The notes beneath the pieces are model-generated. The model searched no databases and was not told where the DNA came from. It worked only from the letters and a program-made list of their open reading frames with translations. Made by a program: the position numbers and the translations under genes. Positions 9,490 through 18,248 of a stretch of 64,000 nt of DNA are shown here, one piece after another. Source of the DNA: Amarolinea aalborgensis (lineage in GTDB: Bacteria > Chloroflexota > Anaerolineae > SSC4 > Amarolineaceae); assembly GCF_900491745.1 (NCBI RefSeq), contig NZ_UETR01000009.1, positions 1-64,000 of the forward strand, in the 5' to 3' direction. The number at the start of each line of letters is the position of its first letter. The first letter of the stretch is position 1.

Positions 9490-12075
9490 ATGTCTGATCC
9501 TACACCAACTTCGTTACCTGCTATCTATCCTACGCTGGTCATTGGCCTCGGCGGTGCCGGCACGAATGTTGCCCGCCATGCCAAACACCGCTTTCTGCGA
9601 TCCTGGCGCGCTCATCCCAAATCCAGACCGTGGGACGACTTGCCGGACGTCCTCCAAGTGTTGGCGGTGGACACCGAACCCTTGGTCAACAAGATGGGGG
9701 AGACGCCGCTCTATTTTCACGAGTACGCATTCCTGGGCAAATTCGACGCGACCAAATTGGTGCAGAACCGCCATAATCACCCATACTTATCTTGGTGGAC
9801 ACTGGATGATCATGACATTCCGCTAGGCTATGTTCACAACGGCGCCAAACAATTGAGACCGATCGGCCGTCTGGCTTTTTTTCGGAACTACGTAACGTTC
9901 AAGAGGCTGATGGAAGATAAAGTAACCAATATGCTGGTGTTGCCCGCCGTCCAAGAAGCCGAGCACCGAGGCTTCGACGTGATGCGCGATCATCGTTTGA
10001 TCTTTATTGTGTCCAGTCTGTGTGGGGGCACGGGCGCAGGAATGTTCATGGATGTTGCGCACCGTGTCCGACATCAGGTGGGATCGAATGCCAGCATTAT
10101 CGGCATTTTTTTCATGCCTTCGGTTTTCGAGCGCACGATCAGCAGCGATATTCAGAAACGGCGCATCCGCGCTAATGCTTACGCAGCGCTCAAGGAACTC
10201 GAGTATTTTCATGAGAATCAAACGTTCAAAGCCCTCTATCCGAGCGAGCAGGTTGCCTTGCCAGAAACCCCCTATCGAGCTTTCTCCCGTATTTTCCTGG
10301 TCGAAAGCACTAATAGCGAAAAAGTTGCCCATTCGGGCAAAGACGCTGCTGAGCAAATGGCAGCTCATCTTATCCACTTGATGGCATTCTCGGCTTTGAA
10401 CAAGGACATCCTCGGCCAGGATGCCAATGCTCATGCTTCTGAAGAACGCGCCACATCTGGCAGTCACCGCAATTATAGCGCCTTCGCGGCGGCAGCCCTC
10501 GTCCTTCCGCGTGCAGCGATGTGGAATTTTCTCTTGGCTGCGACAATTTGGGTTTCGGGCCAGCGTCTGATGGCAGGTGTCACGGAGGACCTAACAGGTG
10601 AACAGAAATGGCGGAGCTACTTGGAGCTTCGAGATAGACTCAAGGATGCGTTTCGTAAATATGCGGTTTCCGAGGATGAGCTGCAACATCTGCAACAAGA
10701 CATGACTCGCAACGATGGAAGGTGGCTTGCCTTTGAACAGGTACTGACCACAACGATGATAGCAGTGCTAGAGAGGTACGGCATACAGGGTCTATCTGAA
10801 GTTGCGCGACGGCTCAGTTATGGCGAAAGTGATAGCGACTTGCACCCTGAGGACGTCGGCCACCACGATCAGTTTCCACTGGAAGGGGTCGAGGAGCCTG
10901 TGTCTCCGCCGAGACTGAGTTGGCGCGAGTCTCTGTTTCCTAATCAGACTGAATCGGAACGGCGCCATAATGAACAAGCTCGCTACGAGAAAGCATTAAT
11001 TAGCTTTCGACTTCTTGAAACGGCGCGCACCGCTTGGGCGCAATTACTGGAAAAAATGCGTAACATGGCCGAAGCTTATAAGACGGCAGGGGAGATTGCA
11101 AATGCTGCTATCATTGAGGCTCAGAAGCAAGCCGCAGAACAGGCGAATAAGGCACGACAGCAACTAGATCCCCTCCGTCCAAACGACGGCGCCGAAGCCA
11201 GCACAATTTACGAGATGGAAACCGGCGCCATGCGCGAAGAGTATGCCGATACGCTCTATGAGCATCTGGATGGTCTGCTTCGTCAACCAGCCGCCAGCGA
11301 CAATGGCTCAACCGGTTGGGAAACGCTGCATTCGCGTCTGTGCAGTATCATCTTGCCAGCCGGGGCTCGCCAACCATTACGGGTAGGCGTTGGTGATCTA
11401 GACAGAGTGGTGCGGGAGGTCCTCAGCCAACCACCGCTTAACGGGTTGTACTCCAAAATGTCGAGCGAGTTCGACATCCGCAGTGTTTTCTATATTCAGT
11501 ACGCGCAAGAGCGGCAGCGAGCGAATGGAGGCATTCCTCCCTATTTTGCACCGAAGCAGGTCATGGGCAGCCATGTTCGTCCTTTCGCTTTTGCCGACGC
11601 TGATCTGCGGCCATTTAGTTATGCTGACGTTGATCCGATTCCTCTTGTCAGTGTGCCGGGCGATGGAAAGGAAGCCAAAGGCGAGATTGACGAGGTCTTC
11701 GCCCAAGTGATGAAGGATTTCGGCGAGTTCAGACAGGTACGCACTGGCGACCGCGACCGCATCGATGCCTGTTACATCGTGCACGGGTTGCCTCTGGAAC
11801 TGATCAGCTCACTACCAGAACTACACACACATTATCATGGGGGCGAGTTCCCAAAGGCTTTATTACACCTACAAGCCGAATGGGTGGATCTGCCTGATGT
11901 GTACACACCGCCCACTCAAGGACAAGAGCAGACACAACGGGCGTCTGCAACAAGTGGCGGGCAAAAGATGACAGGTTCATCGACTTCCGGTACACCGCCA
12001 TCGCCGGGTGCAGGGACATCTTCGACTAGCAAGTCTTCTTCCACCCAGCCTCCGTCTTCGTCAAGCGACCTTTGA
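9490..12075 (+). CDS. Tubulin-like GTPase (Tubulin_2 / FtsZ-like superfamily)
   Basis: An 861-residue protein preceded by GGAGGAG. The N-terminus has the tubulin/FtsZ first loop (IGLGGAGTNV, residues 18-27), and residues 179-184 read GGTGAG, the tubulin signature loop that binds GTP phosphates, inside VSSLCGGTGAGMFMD. This matches the 'tubulin-like' family (Pfam Tubulin_2; FtsZ-like families described by Makarova and Koonin) rather than true FtsZ, which is about 350-400 residues long. The middle carries a coiled coil (~residues 510-570), and the last ~55 residues are a Ser/Thr/Gly/Pro-rich disordered tail resembling FtsZ C-terminal linkers. There is no membrane segment. The next gene is its membrane-bound paralogue. 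Likely a nucleotide-dependent polymer or switch at the membrane; function in this setting is inferred. Confidence 0.88.
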   Translation: MSDPTPTSLPAIYPTLVIGLGGAGTNVARHAKHRFLRSWRAHPKSRPWDDLPDVLQVLAVDTEPLVNKMGETPLYFHEYAFLGKFDATKLVQNRHNHPYLSWWTLDDHDIPLGYVHNGAKQLRPIGRLAFFRNYVTFKRLMEDKVTNMLVLPAVQEAEHRGFDVMRDHRLIFIVSSLCGGTGAGMFMDVAHRVRHQVGSNASIIGIFFMPSVFERTISSDIQKRRIRANAYAALKELEYFHENQTFKALYPSEQVALPETPYRAFSRIFLVESTNSEKVAHSGKDAAEQMAAHLIHLMAFSALNKDILGQDANAHASEERATSGSHRNYSAFAAAALVLPRAAMWNFLLAATIWVSGQRLMAGVTEDLTGEQKWRSYLELRDRLKDAFRKYAVSEDELQHLQQDMTRNDGRWLAFEQVLTTTMIAVLERYGIQGLSEVARRLSYGESDSDLHPEDVGHHDQFPLEGVEEPVSPPRLSWRESLFPNQTESERRHNEQARYEKALISFRLLETARTAWAQLLEKMRNMAEAYKTAGEIANAAIIEAQKQAAEQANKARQQLDPLRPNDGAEASTIYEMETGAMREEYADTLYEHLDGLLRQPAASDNGSTGWETLHSRLCSIILPAGARQPLRVGVGDLDRVVREVLSQPPLNGLYSKMSSEFDIRSVFYIQYAQERQRANGGIPPYFAPKQVMGSHVRPFAFADADLRPFSYADVDPIPLVSVPGDGKEAKGEIDEVFAQVMKDFGEFRQVRTGDRDRIDACYIVHGLPLELISSLPELHTHYHGGEFPKALLHLQAEWVDLPDVYTPPTQGQEQTQRASATSGGQKMTGSSTSGTPPSPGAGTSSTSKSSSTQPPSSSSDL

Positions 12076-12086
12076 GTCATCGAACC

Positions 12087-15000
12087 ATGTCCACGACCGT
12101 TACCCGTAACCGCGCAGCTGTCATTTGCTTTGGCGCCTGGGGCTTGCAGACTATGCTACACCTGGTGCCACGCGTTCGCTTTCTGCAAGTGGAACGCCGG
12201 GCGCTTGGGCTCGAGAAAGAATTACCCGACTTGGACAGGCTTACAGCCTTTGCCGCTATCATGCCGGGTAATGCAAAAGCTAACGACGGCAGCGCGGCGA
12301 TAACCACTGCACCGCCATTCACCATCGTGCGTCCCGATCCCAACCGTTACCCAACGCCTTTTTACGTCGAAGACCGCCTACTGGCAATAACGGGTAGGAT
12401 TCACGGTAACGCCAAAGGCACATACGCCGAACAACTCGGTCGAGAACTGTTGCAGCGAGCATGTGAGGATAACTATGTGCAACCATTGGTACTGGGCCGT
12501 CCCAGTAGCATTCTGAGTCAGAAGGCACCCAGCACCAATGCCCGCGCCAAGGCTTTTCAATCTGCTTTGCTTTGGTCTGAACCGGCTGTGCGGGCATTAG
12601 CACAAGAGGTGGTAGAGCCAACTCGTTTCGACGACGTGCAGGTGCTTGATCCCTTTGTTCAGACAACTATCTATGTTGTCGCCAGTCTGGCTGAACCACT
12701 AAGCTCAGCCTACGTGTGGCCCATCATGGCAGCCATGAAGCTGGCCTTAGGCAATCGAAACGTAGCTCGCATCGTGGGTCTCTTTGCCACAGGCTCTTTC
12801 GCCAAAGACAACAGCCAGGCCTTAGAAGAAGCCAACGCACACGTTGCTCTGCGCGAACTGGAGGTTCTTACAGGTTTGGGCCGCTGGCGCGGCAAGATGG
12901 ATAATACTGAAACCGCTAGCGCTGCCCCAGGTGACAGATACACGGATACAGTAACACCAACATGGGAATCGCTAGTATGCGAAATCGGCGGTGCAAGCTG
13001 GCAGGCTCGCGTCGGTGAGCCTATCTTCCATCGAATCTACTTACTGGATCGCGAGAAGAGCAGTCAAAGCCTGGCGAGCGATGCCCAGCATTTGGCGGTT
13101 CTGGCTGGCAACGCGATCGAAGCCTTTTTGGTGGCCAATGACCCATTCCTCATCGAAACACACTTGGGGCCAGATAGCGAATTAGGCTTTGCCTCTCCTT
13201 ACAGCCTGCTTGGCGCTACCAATGATTACGTACCTTTGCGCGACTACCTTTACGCAGCCATCAATGAGGAGCAAAAACGAATCGTCAAAGACTGTGTGTT
13301 ATTTGAAGGCGATGCATCGCCAACTCGAGCGACCCTGCATGATTTGCGCGCCGATGCGACCGACGCCGTAGCCCGCCTATTGCGACCACATGCTCTACGA
13401 ATGCTCGAACCCGAGCCTTTGCCGGAACGGGAAGGGCGGCGATTACAACGTTGGCTGCGCAATCTGACCCGACGCCTGCAGCTTAGCTCGCCAGAACCTA
13501 TTGCCCCACGCGAGGATTGGCTGCCTCCTCTGCGCGTACGCGAAAGCTATTTGCTTCCTGAGAGCTTTCTAGACGAGATGATGCGCAGCAACACCTTGTG
13601 GGATTGGCGCGCACACTTCGAGACGCGCGTTGATGAGGCACACATCGAGTTGGAACAGAATCTTACACAGCAGGAATTCGAACAGGTATGGGGTTTGTCC
13701 CGATATGACGCCGAAATCAGGGCGCTCGAAGCCGAAATCGAACCTGAGAATCAACGCACAGCTGCCGCTGGCGCTACTCGACGAAGGCGAGGTGTTCGGG
13801 GGAGTCAGCCTGCGTCCGAACAAAAGAGGTGGGCTGACCTTCGTGTAAGACTGGAGGGTGATCAGTGTACGATTGGTGAGCAAACCTGGGCCATGCGTCA
13901 CCAAAACGATGCACGTGTCATTCCTCACGCCATTTTCATGGCGTTACACCAAGCTATTGTAGACATTTGCGCAAGGCCGAATGGTATCCTGGACGCTCAT
14001 GCAAGGATCGATGCATGGAGAGATGGGGTCAAGATCGTTCTGGGCCGTCTTGGCGAGGCAGAACGGGATCTGGGTGACGAACGAACGTGGCATGAGAACT
14101 TCGAGATGCGGGAGCATAGATGGCGCCGGCGTTTCGTGGCAGTGGCCAACCATGTGCCTCATCGCAGCGCTATTTGGGTACGCGCTGTGTTGGCCGCTGG
14201 CTTTGTTTCATTTCTCCTTTTCGATTGGTTGCTCTACGAACGTTCGCTTCAACTGAGCAGTTGGCAAACGGCATTGGTTGGGATGAGTTGCGCCGCGGTG
14301 GCCATGTTACTAGGTATGGGACTGGAAGGCGTACAGCGATTGCGTGTGCGTCGCCTACAACGGGAACGCATTCAGTTGGCTCAGGAAGAACTATCTCGGC
14401 GGGTGAACGATCTGATCGTTCGTAATCTGAAAGGCGTCTACCGGCAGCTCGACGACGATTTGAAACGCATTGATGAACAAATAAGTGAAACGATTTCTTA
14501 CTGGCGTCGTCGCTCAGAACCGCGCGACGAGGCTCCCCACAGTCCCAGCATACCGATTCGACAGGCACACACAAGCCAGAGATTGTGGGAAGATATACGC
14601 GGGTTGGTGCGTGCTGAGGCAGATCGCGAGGGACAAACTTCCGAAGAAGGATTTCGCCAGACGTGGTTGCGCGATGGACGAGATTTGCGCCTTTGGCAAC
14701 AGTTGGGAGACTCTCTTGCACAGCATATTCGTCTTGCTCTCGAGCGCGGGCTTAATCGGGCGGAAGCGGAGGAATACCTGACGCGATTGGAAGCAGTAAA
14801 GCGCCTGGCCGAAGAATTGGCGACATCATCTGGTAATCAGCCTGACACAAGCCTTCGAGAGCGGGTCGACGCCTTGGAACAGGACATTCGCACTACATGG
14901 TTGAGTCAAGAATGGTGTCCATATCGGAATCCCAACAAAACTCGCTGCTCGGCATGCCACACTCCTACAGGCTGTGCCCTGGCCACCCATCCCACCCAGT

Positions 15001-15656
15001 CAACGGGGTCGGAAACAAGCGACCACCGAGAAGCGCCGCTGGATGGGTCTGTTTTGCCTCTGGCGGCGCTCATCGAGGAACGAGCAAAGGCGGCTACAGC
15101 GCATTTGCTGCCGCCCCGAGGGGTAGAACAAGCTAAACCTGAACTGTTACGCTCGCTACTACAGCATTACGACATCGAGTCGATTCTGCAGCGAACAGGC
15201 ATCAATAACTCCTACGGGTCCGAGCAGTCCCGGCTGATGGAATTCGTCGAAACAGCCGTAAGCCGGGGCAAGTTGTCGGCGAATGCTGATCTACACGACC
15301 CCCTTACCAAAGAGGGGATGCAAACGATCAACATTGATCTGGCCGTGACACGAGAGGGTTCTCGATCCAATCTACATCCTTACCTGGCGCAGCGTAGCAT
15401 CCAAGCATTGGCCTCTCATGATCCGATCTCCCTATCGCTAATGCGCACTTTGCACGGCGTTCGATTGATGGATCTGACCCTTACCGAGCGTTGTCGACAC
15501 GAGTATTGGCGACTTCAAGAGGATGATCAGAAATCTCTTGAGGTACATGATAAATTGGATGAAAGCTTACGCAAACAGGTATACCTTTTGCCTAGTGATG
15601 AGGAGCGAACAATGATATCGCTATACGATGCAATTAAGTACGCTCCGGAGATATGA
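12087..15656 (+). CDS. Membrane-spanning tubulin-like pseudo-GTPase
   Basis: 1189 residues from the ATG at 12087; a TTG at 12072 overlapping the previous stop is possible. The N-terminal ~400 residues align co-linearly by eye with the preceding tubulin-like protein. ICFGAWGLQ (13-21) takes the place of IGLGGAGTN; VASLAEPLSSAYVW (~residue 200) replaces VSSLCGGTGAGMFM; then IVGLFATGSF, the ANAHVALRELE helix, FHRIYLLD and YSLLGATNDYVP match in order. Both glycine-rich GTP loops are therefore lost. Charged helical regions follow, two membrane helices at ~695-716 and ~724-745, long coiled coil, and a Cys cluster C944/C954/C957/C963 that could bind zinc. I infer a non-hydrolysing membrane partner of the GTPase. 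The stop overlaps the radical SAM gene. Confidence 0.8.
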   Translation: MSTTVTRNRAAVICFGAWGLQTMLHLVPRVRFLQVERRALGLEKELPDLDRLTAFAAIMPGNAKANDGSAAITTAPPFTIVRPDPNRYPTPFYVEDRLLAITGRIHGNAKGTYAEQLGRELLQRACEDNYVQPLVLGRPSSILSQKAPSTNARAKAFQSALLWSEPAVRALAQEVVEPTRFDDVQVLDPFVQTTIYVVASLAEPLSSAYVWPIMAAMKLALGNRNVARIVGLFATGSFAKDNSQALEEANAHVALRELEVLTGLGRWRGKMDNTETASAAPGDRYTDTVTPTWESLVCEIGGASWQARVGEPIFHRIYLLDREKSSQSLASDAQHLAVLAGNAIEAFLVANDPFLIETHLGPDSELGFASPYSLLGATNDYVPLRDYLYAAINEEQKRIVKDCVLFEGDASPTRATLHDLRADATDAVARLLRPHALRMLEPEPLPEREGRRLQRWLRNLTRRLQLSSPEPIAPREDWLPPLRVRESYLLPESFLDEMMRSNTLWDWRAHFETRVDEAHIELEQNLTQQEFEQVWGLSRYDAEIRALEAEIEPENQRTAAAGATRRRRGVRGSQPASEQKRWADLRVRLEGDQCTIGEQTWAMRHQNDARVIPHAIFMALHQAIVDICARPNGILDAHARIDAWRDGVKIVLGRLGEAERDLGDERTWHENFEMREHRWRRRFVAVANHVPHRSAIWVRAVLAAGFVSFLLFDWLLYERSLQLSSWQTALVGMSCAAVAMLLGMGLEGVQRLRVRRLQRERIQLAQEELSRRVNDLIVRNLKGVYRQLDDDLKRIDEQISETISYWRRRSEPRDEAPHSPSIPIRQAHTSQRLWEDIRGLVRAEADREGQTSEEGFRQTWLRDGRDLRLWQQLGDSLAQHIRLALERGLNRAEAEEYLTRLEAVKRLAEELATSSGNQPDTSLRERVDALEQDIRTTWLSQEWCPYRNPNKTRCSACHTPTGCALATHPTQSTGSETSDHREAPLDGSVLPLAALIEERAKAATAHLLPPRGVEQAKPELLRSLLQHYDIESILQRTGINNSYGSEQSRLMEFVETAVSRGKLSANADLHDPLTKEGMQTINIDLAVTREGSRSNLHPYLAQRSIQALASHDPISLSLMRTLHGVRLMDLTLTERCRHEYWRLQEDDQKSLEVHDKLDESLRKQVYLLPSDEERTMISLYDAIKYAPEI

Positions 15657-16654
15657 AAGTGCAAAGCACTAGCGCTACAGATGTGGTCGTCTGCGATGTG
15701 TGTCCTCGGATGTGTCATTTGCATCCATCGCAAGTCGGTTGGTGTGGTGTGCGTATGCGACTGAATGACGATGTCGCGCCAGATCCCCGTCAAGGATGGA
15801 CAGTTGCAAGTGTGGGGCACGTTGAAGACCATCCTCTCTTCCATTTCTATCCTGGAATGCGCACCCTCAGTGTGGGATCGGTGGGTTGCACAGCGGCCTG
15901 CACATTTTGCCAAAACTGGGAACTTGCGCTGGCGCCGACGCTCACACCATCTTGGTCACTTCGACGAACCTATTCTGATGACTATTTGCTCGAAATGGCA
16001 CAAATGCGCCGCTGTGAGGCTATATCGTTTACCTTCAACGAGGCCGTCGTATGGATCGAGGGTGTAGAACGCTTGGCGCAGCAAGCAAAAGCTCACCATC
16101 TTCGAACCATTCTTGTCACCAATGGTTTCCTCACCGTGCATACGCTGGAGCGACTGTCTCCGTGGCTTGATGCTATTAAGCTTGACCTCAAAGGCTATAA
16201 CGATGAGGTGAGCACATCCCAAGCCCGTATTGCTTTGGCTCCTATTCTCGGGATAATGGATATGATCCAGGCGCTTGGCCTCTGGATTGAAGTTTCCACT
16301 GTTATCGTACCGGGCATCCAGGACTCATCAGCAGCCGTCGCTGCGTTAGTCAATCACATTCTAGCTCATGGTGGGCCAGATGTGCCATGGCATTTGCAGC
16401 GGTTTTTTCCTGCATATGGTTTGGCAAATCAATCAGCGGGAGCCATCGCAGATCTACAAAGGATACGAATCCGGGCTTTAGAAATGGGACTGAAATATGT
16501 TTACATCAGCAATGTGCCAGGCATTGCCGAGCGTTCGACCCAATGCCACAGATGCAAGCAAGTCGTAGCATCGCGGCAGAATGCCATCGTACAGCGATTA
16601 CCAACGCGTTGTCCCACTTGCCAGGAGCACTTCGTAGGTGTTGGGCTCACATAA
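15653..16654 (+). CDS. amrS: AmmeMemoRadiSam-type radical SAM enzyme (AmrS-like)
   Basis: A 333-residue radical SAM protein. An N-terminal CDVCPRMC...GWCGVR cysteine motif is followed by EDHPLFHFYPG and then CTAACTFC, the CxxxCxxC motif that holds the 4Fe-4S cluster, within GCTAACTFCQNWE. All are hallmarks of the AmmeMemoRadiSam radical SAM family, related to pyruvate formate-lyase activating enzymes. The C-terminus has an additional CHRC...CPTC pair likely to bind metal. The usual companions AMMECR1 and Memo are not in the window. The ATG overlaps the pseudo-tubulin stop in ATGA, so it is translationally coupled to that gene and belongs to the operon. Its substrate is unknown; modification of an operon protein is conceivable. 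Confidence 0.9.
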   Translation: MKVQSTSATDVVVCDVCPRMCHLHPSQVGWCGVRMRLNDDVAPDPRQGWTVASVGHVEDHPLFHFYPGMRTLSVGSVGCTAACTFCQNWELALAPTLTPSWSLRRTYSDDYLLEMAQMRRCEAISFTFNEAVVWIEGVERLAQQAKAHHLRTILVTNGFLTVHTLERLSPWLDAIKLDLKGYNDEVSTSQARIALAPILGIMDMIQALGLWIEVSTVIVPGIQDSSAAVAALVNHILAHGGPDVPWHLQRFFPAYGLANQSAGAIADLQRIRIRALEMGLKYVYISNVPGIAERSTQCHRCKQVVASRQNAIVQRLPTRCPTCQEHFVGVGLT

Positions 16655-16663
16655 GGAGAAGAA

Positions 16664-17299
16664 TTGCGTATGCACGTTCTTAGAGCTATCATACGAATCA
16701 TAGTTGAATCCTACACTATTACACGGTACGTGATCAGCGCTCTCACTTTGCTGATTATTTTGGTTTATTCTATTCTCTATCTGACCGGTTATGTGCCATA
16801 CTATGGGAGATTGGCAGCTAGTTTGAATCTATCAGTTACGCTACTACTTGCGCTTCTATATGTTGCGGTTGCCTTGGTTGTCATCTTGATGTGGCATCTG
16901 CTCACAAGAGCAAACGCTCGCTCTTCATTTGCACGGATGGTTTATCGGCAAACAGATACAACTGGTTTACATTGGCTCAACTTACTCGTCGTGGTTATTG
17001 TCATGCTGGGTGTTTTTTCATTGCCGCAGCAAACCAAGATGGATCGGGAAGTTGTGACCTTTATCGCGTTTCTCGTGTTGGCGTCGATATTGTTTGACTA
17101 TCTCCCGATACGTAGACCGAGACGGTGGCTTGTGCCACGACATGTGCGGTCGCGCGAGCAGATTGAGCAAACGCTAGATCAAGGCAATTGGAGCTTGAGT
17201 ATTGGGGATCTCGAGGCCTATAACGAGTTTCCCATTCAATCCGATCAAGGCGATAATCAACTGCCGGATGGGATGTTCATTGAGATACCGCCGCGCTAG
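16664..17299 (+). CDS. Small polytopic membrane protein, last gene of the operon
   Basis: A 211-residue protein, start TTG at 16664 five bases after AAGGAG or ATG at 16670. Hydrophobic segments at about residues 20-42, 50-74, and 105-122 plus 127-145 suggest four membrane helices. The C-terminal ~65 residues are soluble and begin with a basic stretch (RRPRRWLVPRHVRSREQ) followed by acidic residues. No family is recognised. It ends the operon; no clear terminator is visible before the convergent cbiO at 17527, although a perfect 12-bp palindrome lies at 17306-17317. Confidence 0.7.
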   Translation: MRMHVLRAIIRIIVESYTITRYVISALTLLIILVYSILYLTGYVPYYGRLAASLNLSVTLLLALLYVAVALVVILMWHLLTRANARSSFARMVYRQTDTTGLHWLNLLVVVIVMLGVFSLPQQTKMDREVVTFIAFLVLASILFDYLPIRRPRRWLVPRHVRSREQIEQTLDQGNWSLSIGDLEAYNEFPIQSDQGDNQLPDGMFIEIPPR

Positions 17300-17526
17300 C
17301 GTAAGGGTTGTACAACCAGAGAGTATTTCATATTACCTTACACAGTGTCGGCGGGCTTTGCATCAGTTTGGGTAATCGTTGGTGTAGTAATCGGCATGGG
17401 TGAGTTGAACACTCTCGCACTGATGAGTTGGATATCCTGCTTTGCTCATGGTCCCTTGGTCTTCCCATGGCAATGGCCTCAATATACCAAAGCCCGGGAA
17501 GTTATTCTTTTGCGGGCCCTCAGCTC

Positions 17527-18240
17527 TCAGGCGATCTCCAACCCATGGGCGTCGAGCAGCGCGGCGTCGGCCAGAATGGCGGCTGTGGGGCCGTCGGCGA
17601 CGACGCCGCCTTCGTCCATGACGACGGTGCGGGGCAGCAGCTCCTGCACCATGCGCAGGTCATGCGTGGCGACCAGCATCGCCTGCGGCAGCTCGCGCAG
17701 CAGGCCGATCAACCCGCGACGGGCGCGCGGATCCAGCCCGGCGGACGGCTCGTCCAGCACGAGCACGGCCGGCGACATGGACAACACAGTCGCGATGGCG
17801 ATACGTTTCTTCTCCCCGGTGCTCAGGTGGTGCGAAACCCGCCGCGCCATGTGTCCCATGCGCACGGCATCCAGCGCAGCCTGGACGCGCCTCTGCACGT
17901 CGGCTGCCGGCAAACCCTGGTAGATCGGCCCGAACGCGACGTCATCGAACACCGTGGGCGAGAAAAGCTGGTCATCGGGGTCCTGAAATACCAGGCCAAC
18001 CGCGCCGCGCACGCGGCCGAGGTTTTCATCACGCACCTCCAGGCCCGTAATGCGTACAGCGCCGGCGGTCGGCCGCAGGATGCCGTTGAGGTGCAGCATG
18101 AGGGTGGATTTGCCCGCGCCGTTTGGCCCGACCAGCGCGACCTTCTCGCCCTCGTGGATGGTCAGCGACACGTTGCGCAAGGCCGCATGCCCGTCCGGGT
18201 AGCTGAATGAAAGCGTCCGCACTTCGATCAGTGGTGTCAT
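17527..18240 (-). CDS. cbiO: Energy-coupling factor ATPase CbiO (cobalt/nickel)
   Basis: 237 residues from the ATG complementary to 18238-18240; longer upstream frames read into the cbiQ end. Walker A GPNGAGKS, the ABC signature LSTGEKKRI, Walker B VLVLDEPSAG and the H-loop (ATHDL) are all present. As in CbiO-type ECF ATPases it powers uptake of Co2+ or Ni2+ through CbiQ and CbiMN. It is the last gene of the minus-strand operon Fur-cbiMN-cbiQ-cbiO and starts eight bases after cbiQ. Confidence 0.92.
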   Translation of the reverse strand: MTPLIEVRTLSFSYPDGHAALRNVSLTIHEGEKVALVGPNGAGKSTLMLHLNGILRPTAGAVRITGLEVRDENLGRVRGAVGLVFQDPDDQLFSPTVFDDVAFGPIYQGLPAADVQRRVQAALDAVRMGHMARRVSHHLSTGEKKRIAIATVLSMSPAVLVLDEPSAGLDPRARRGLIGLLRELPQAMLVATHDLRMVQELLPRTVVMDEGGVVADGPTAAILADAALLDAHGLEIA

Positions 18241-18248
18241 CACCAAGT

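Noticed and set aside
9490..12075. Calling the tubulin-like gene ftsZ
   Set aside because: It is 861 residues long with a large helical C-terminal part and no dcw-cluster neighbours; only the GTP-binding core is shared.
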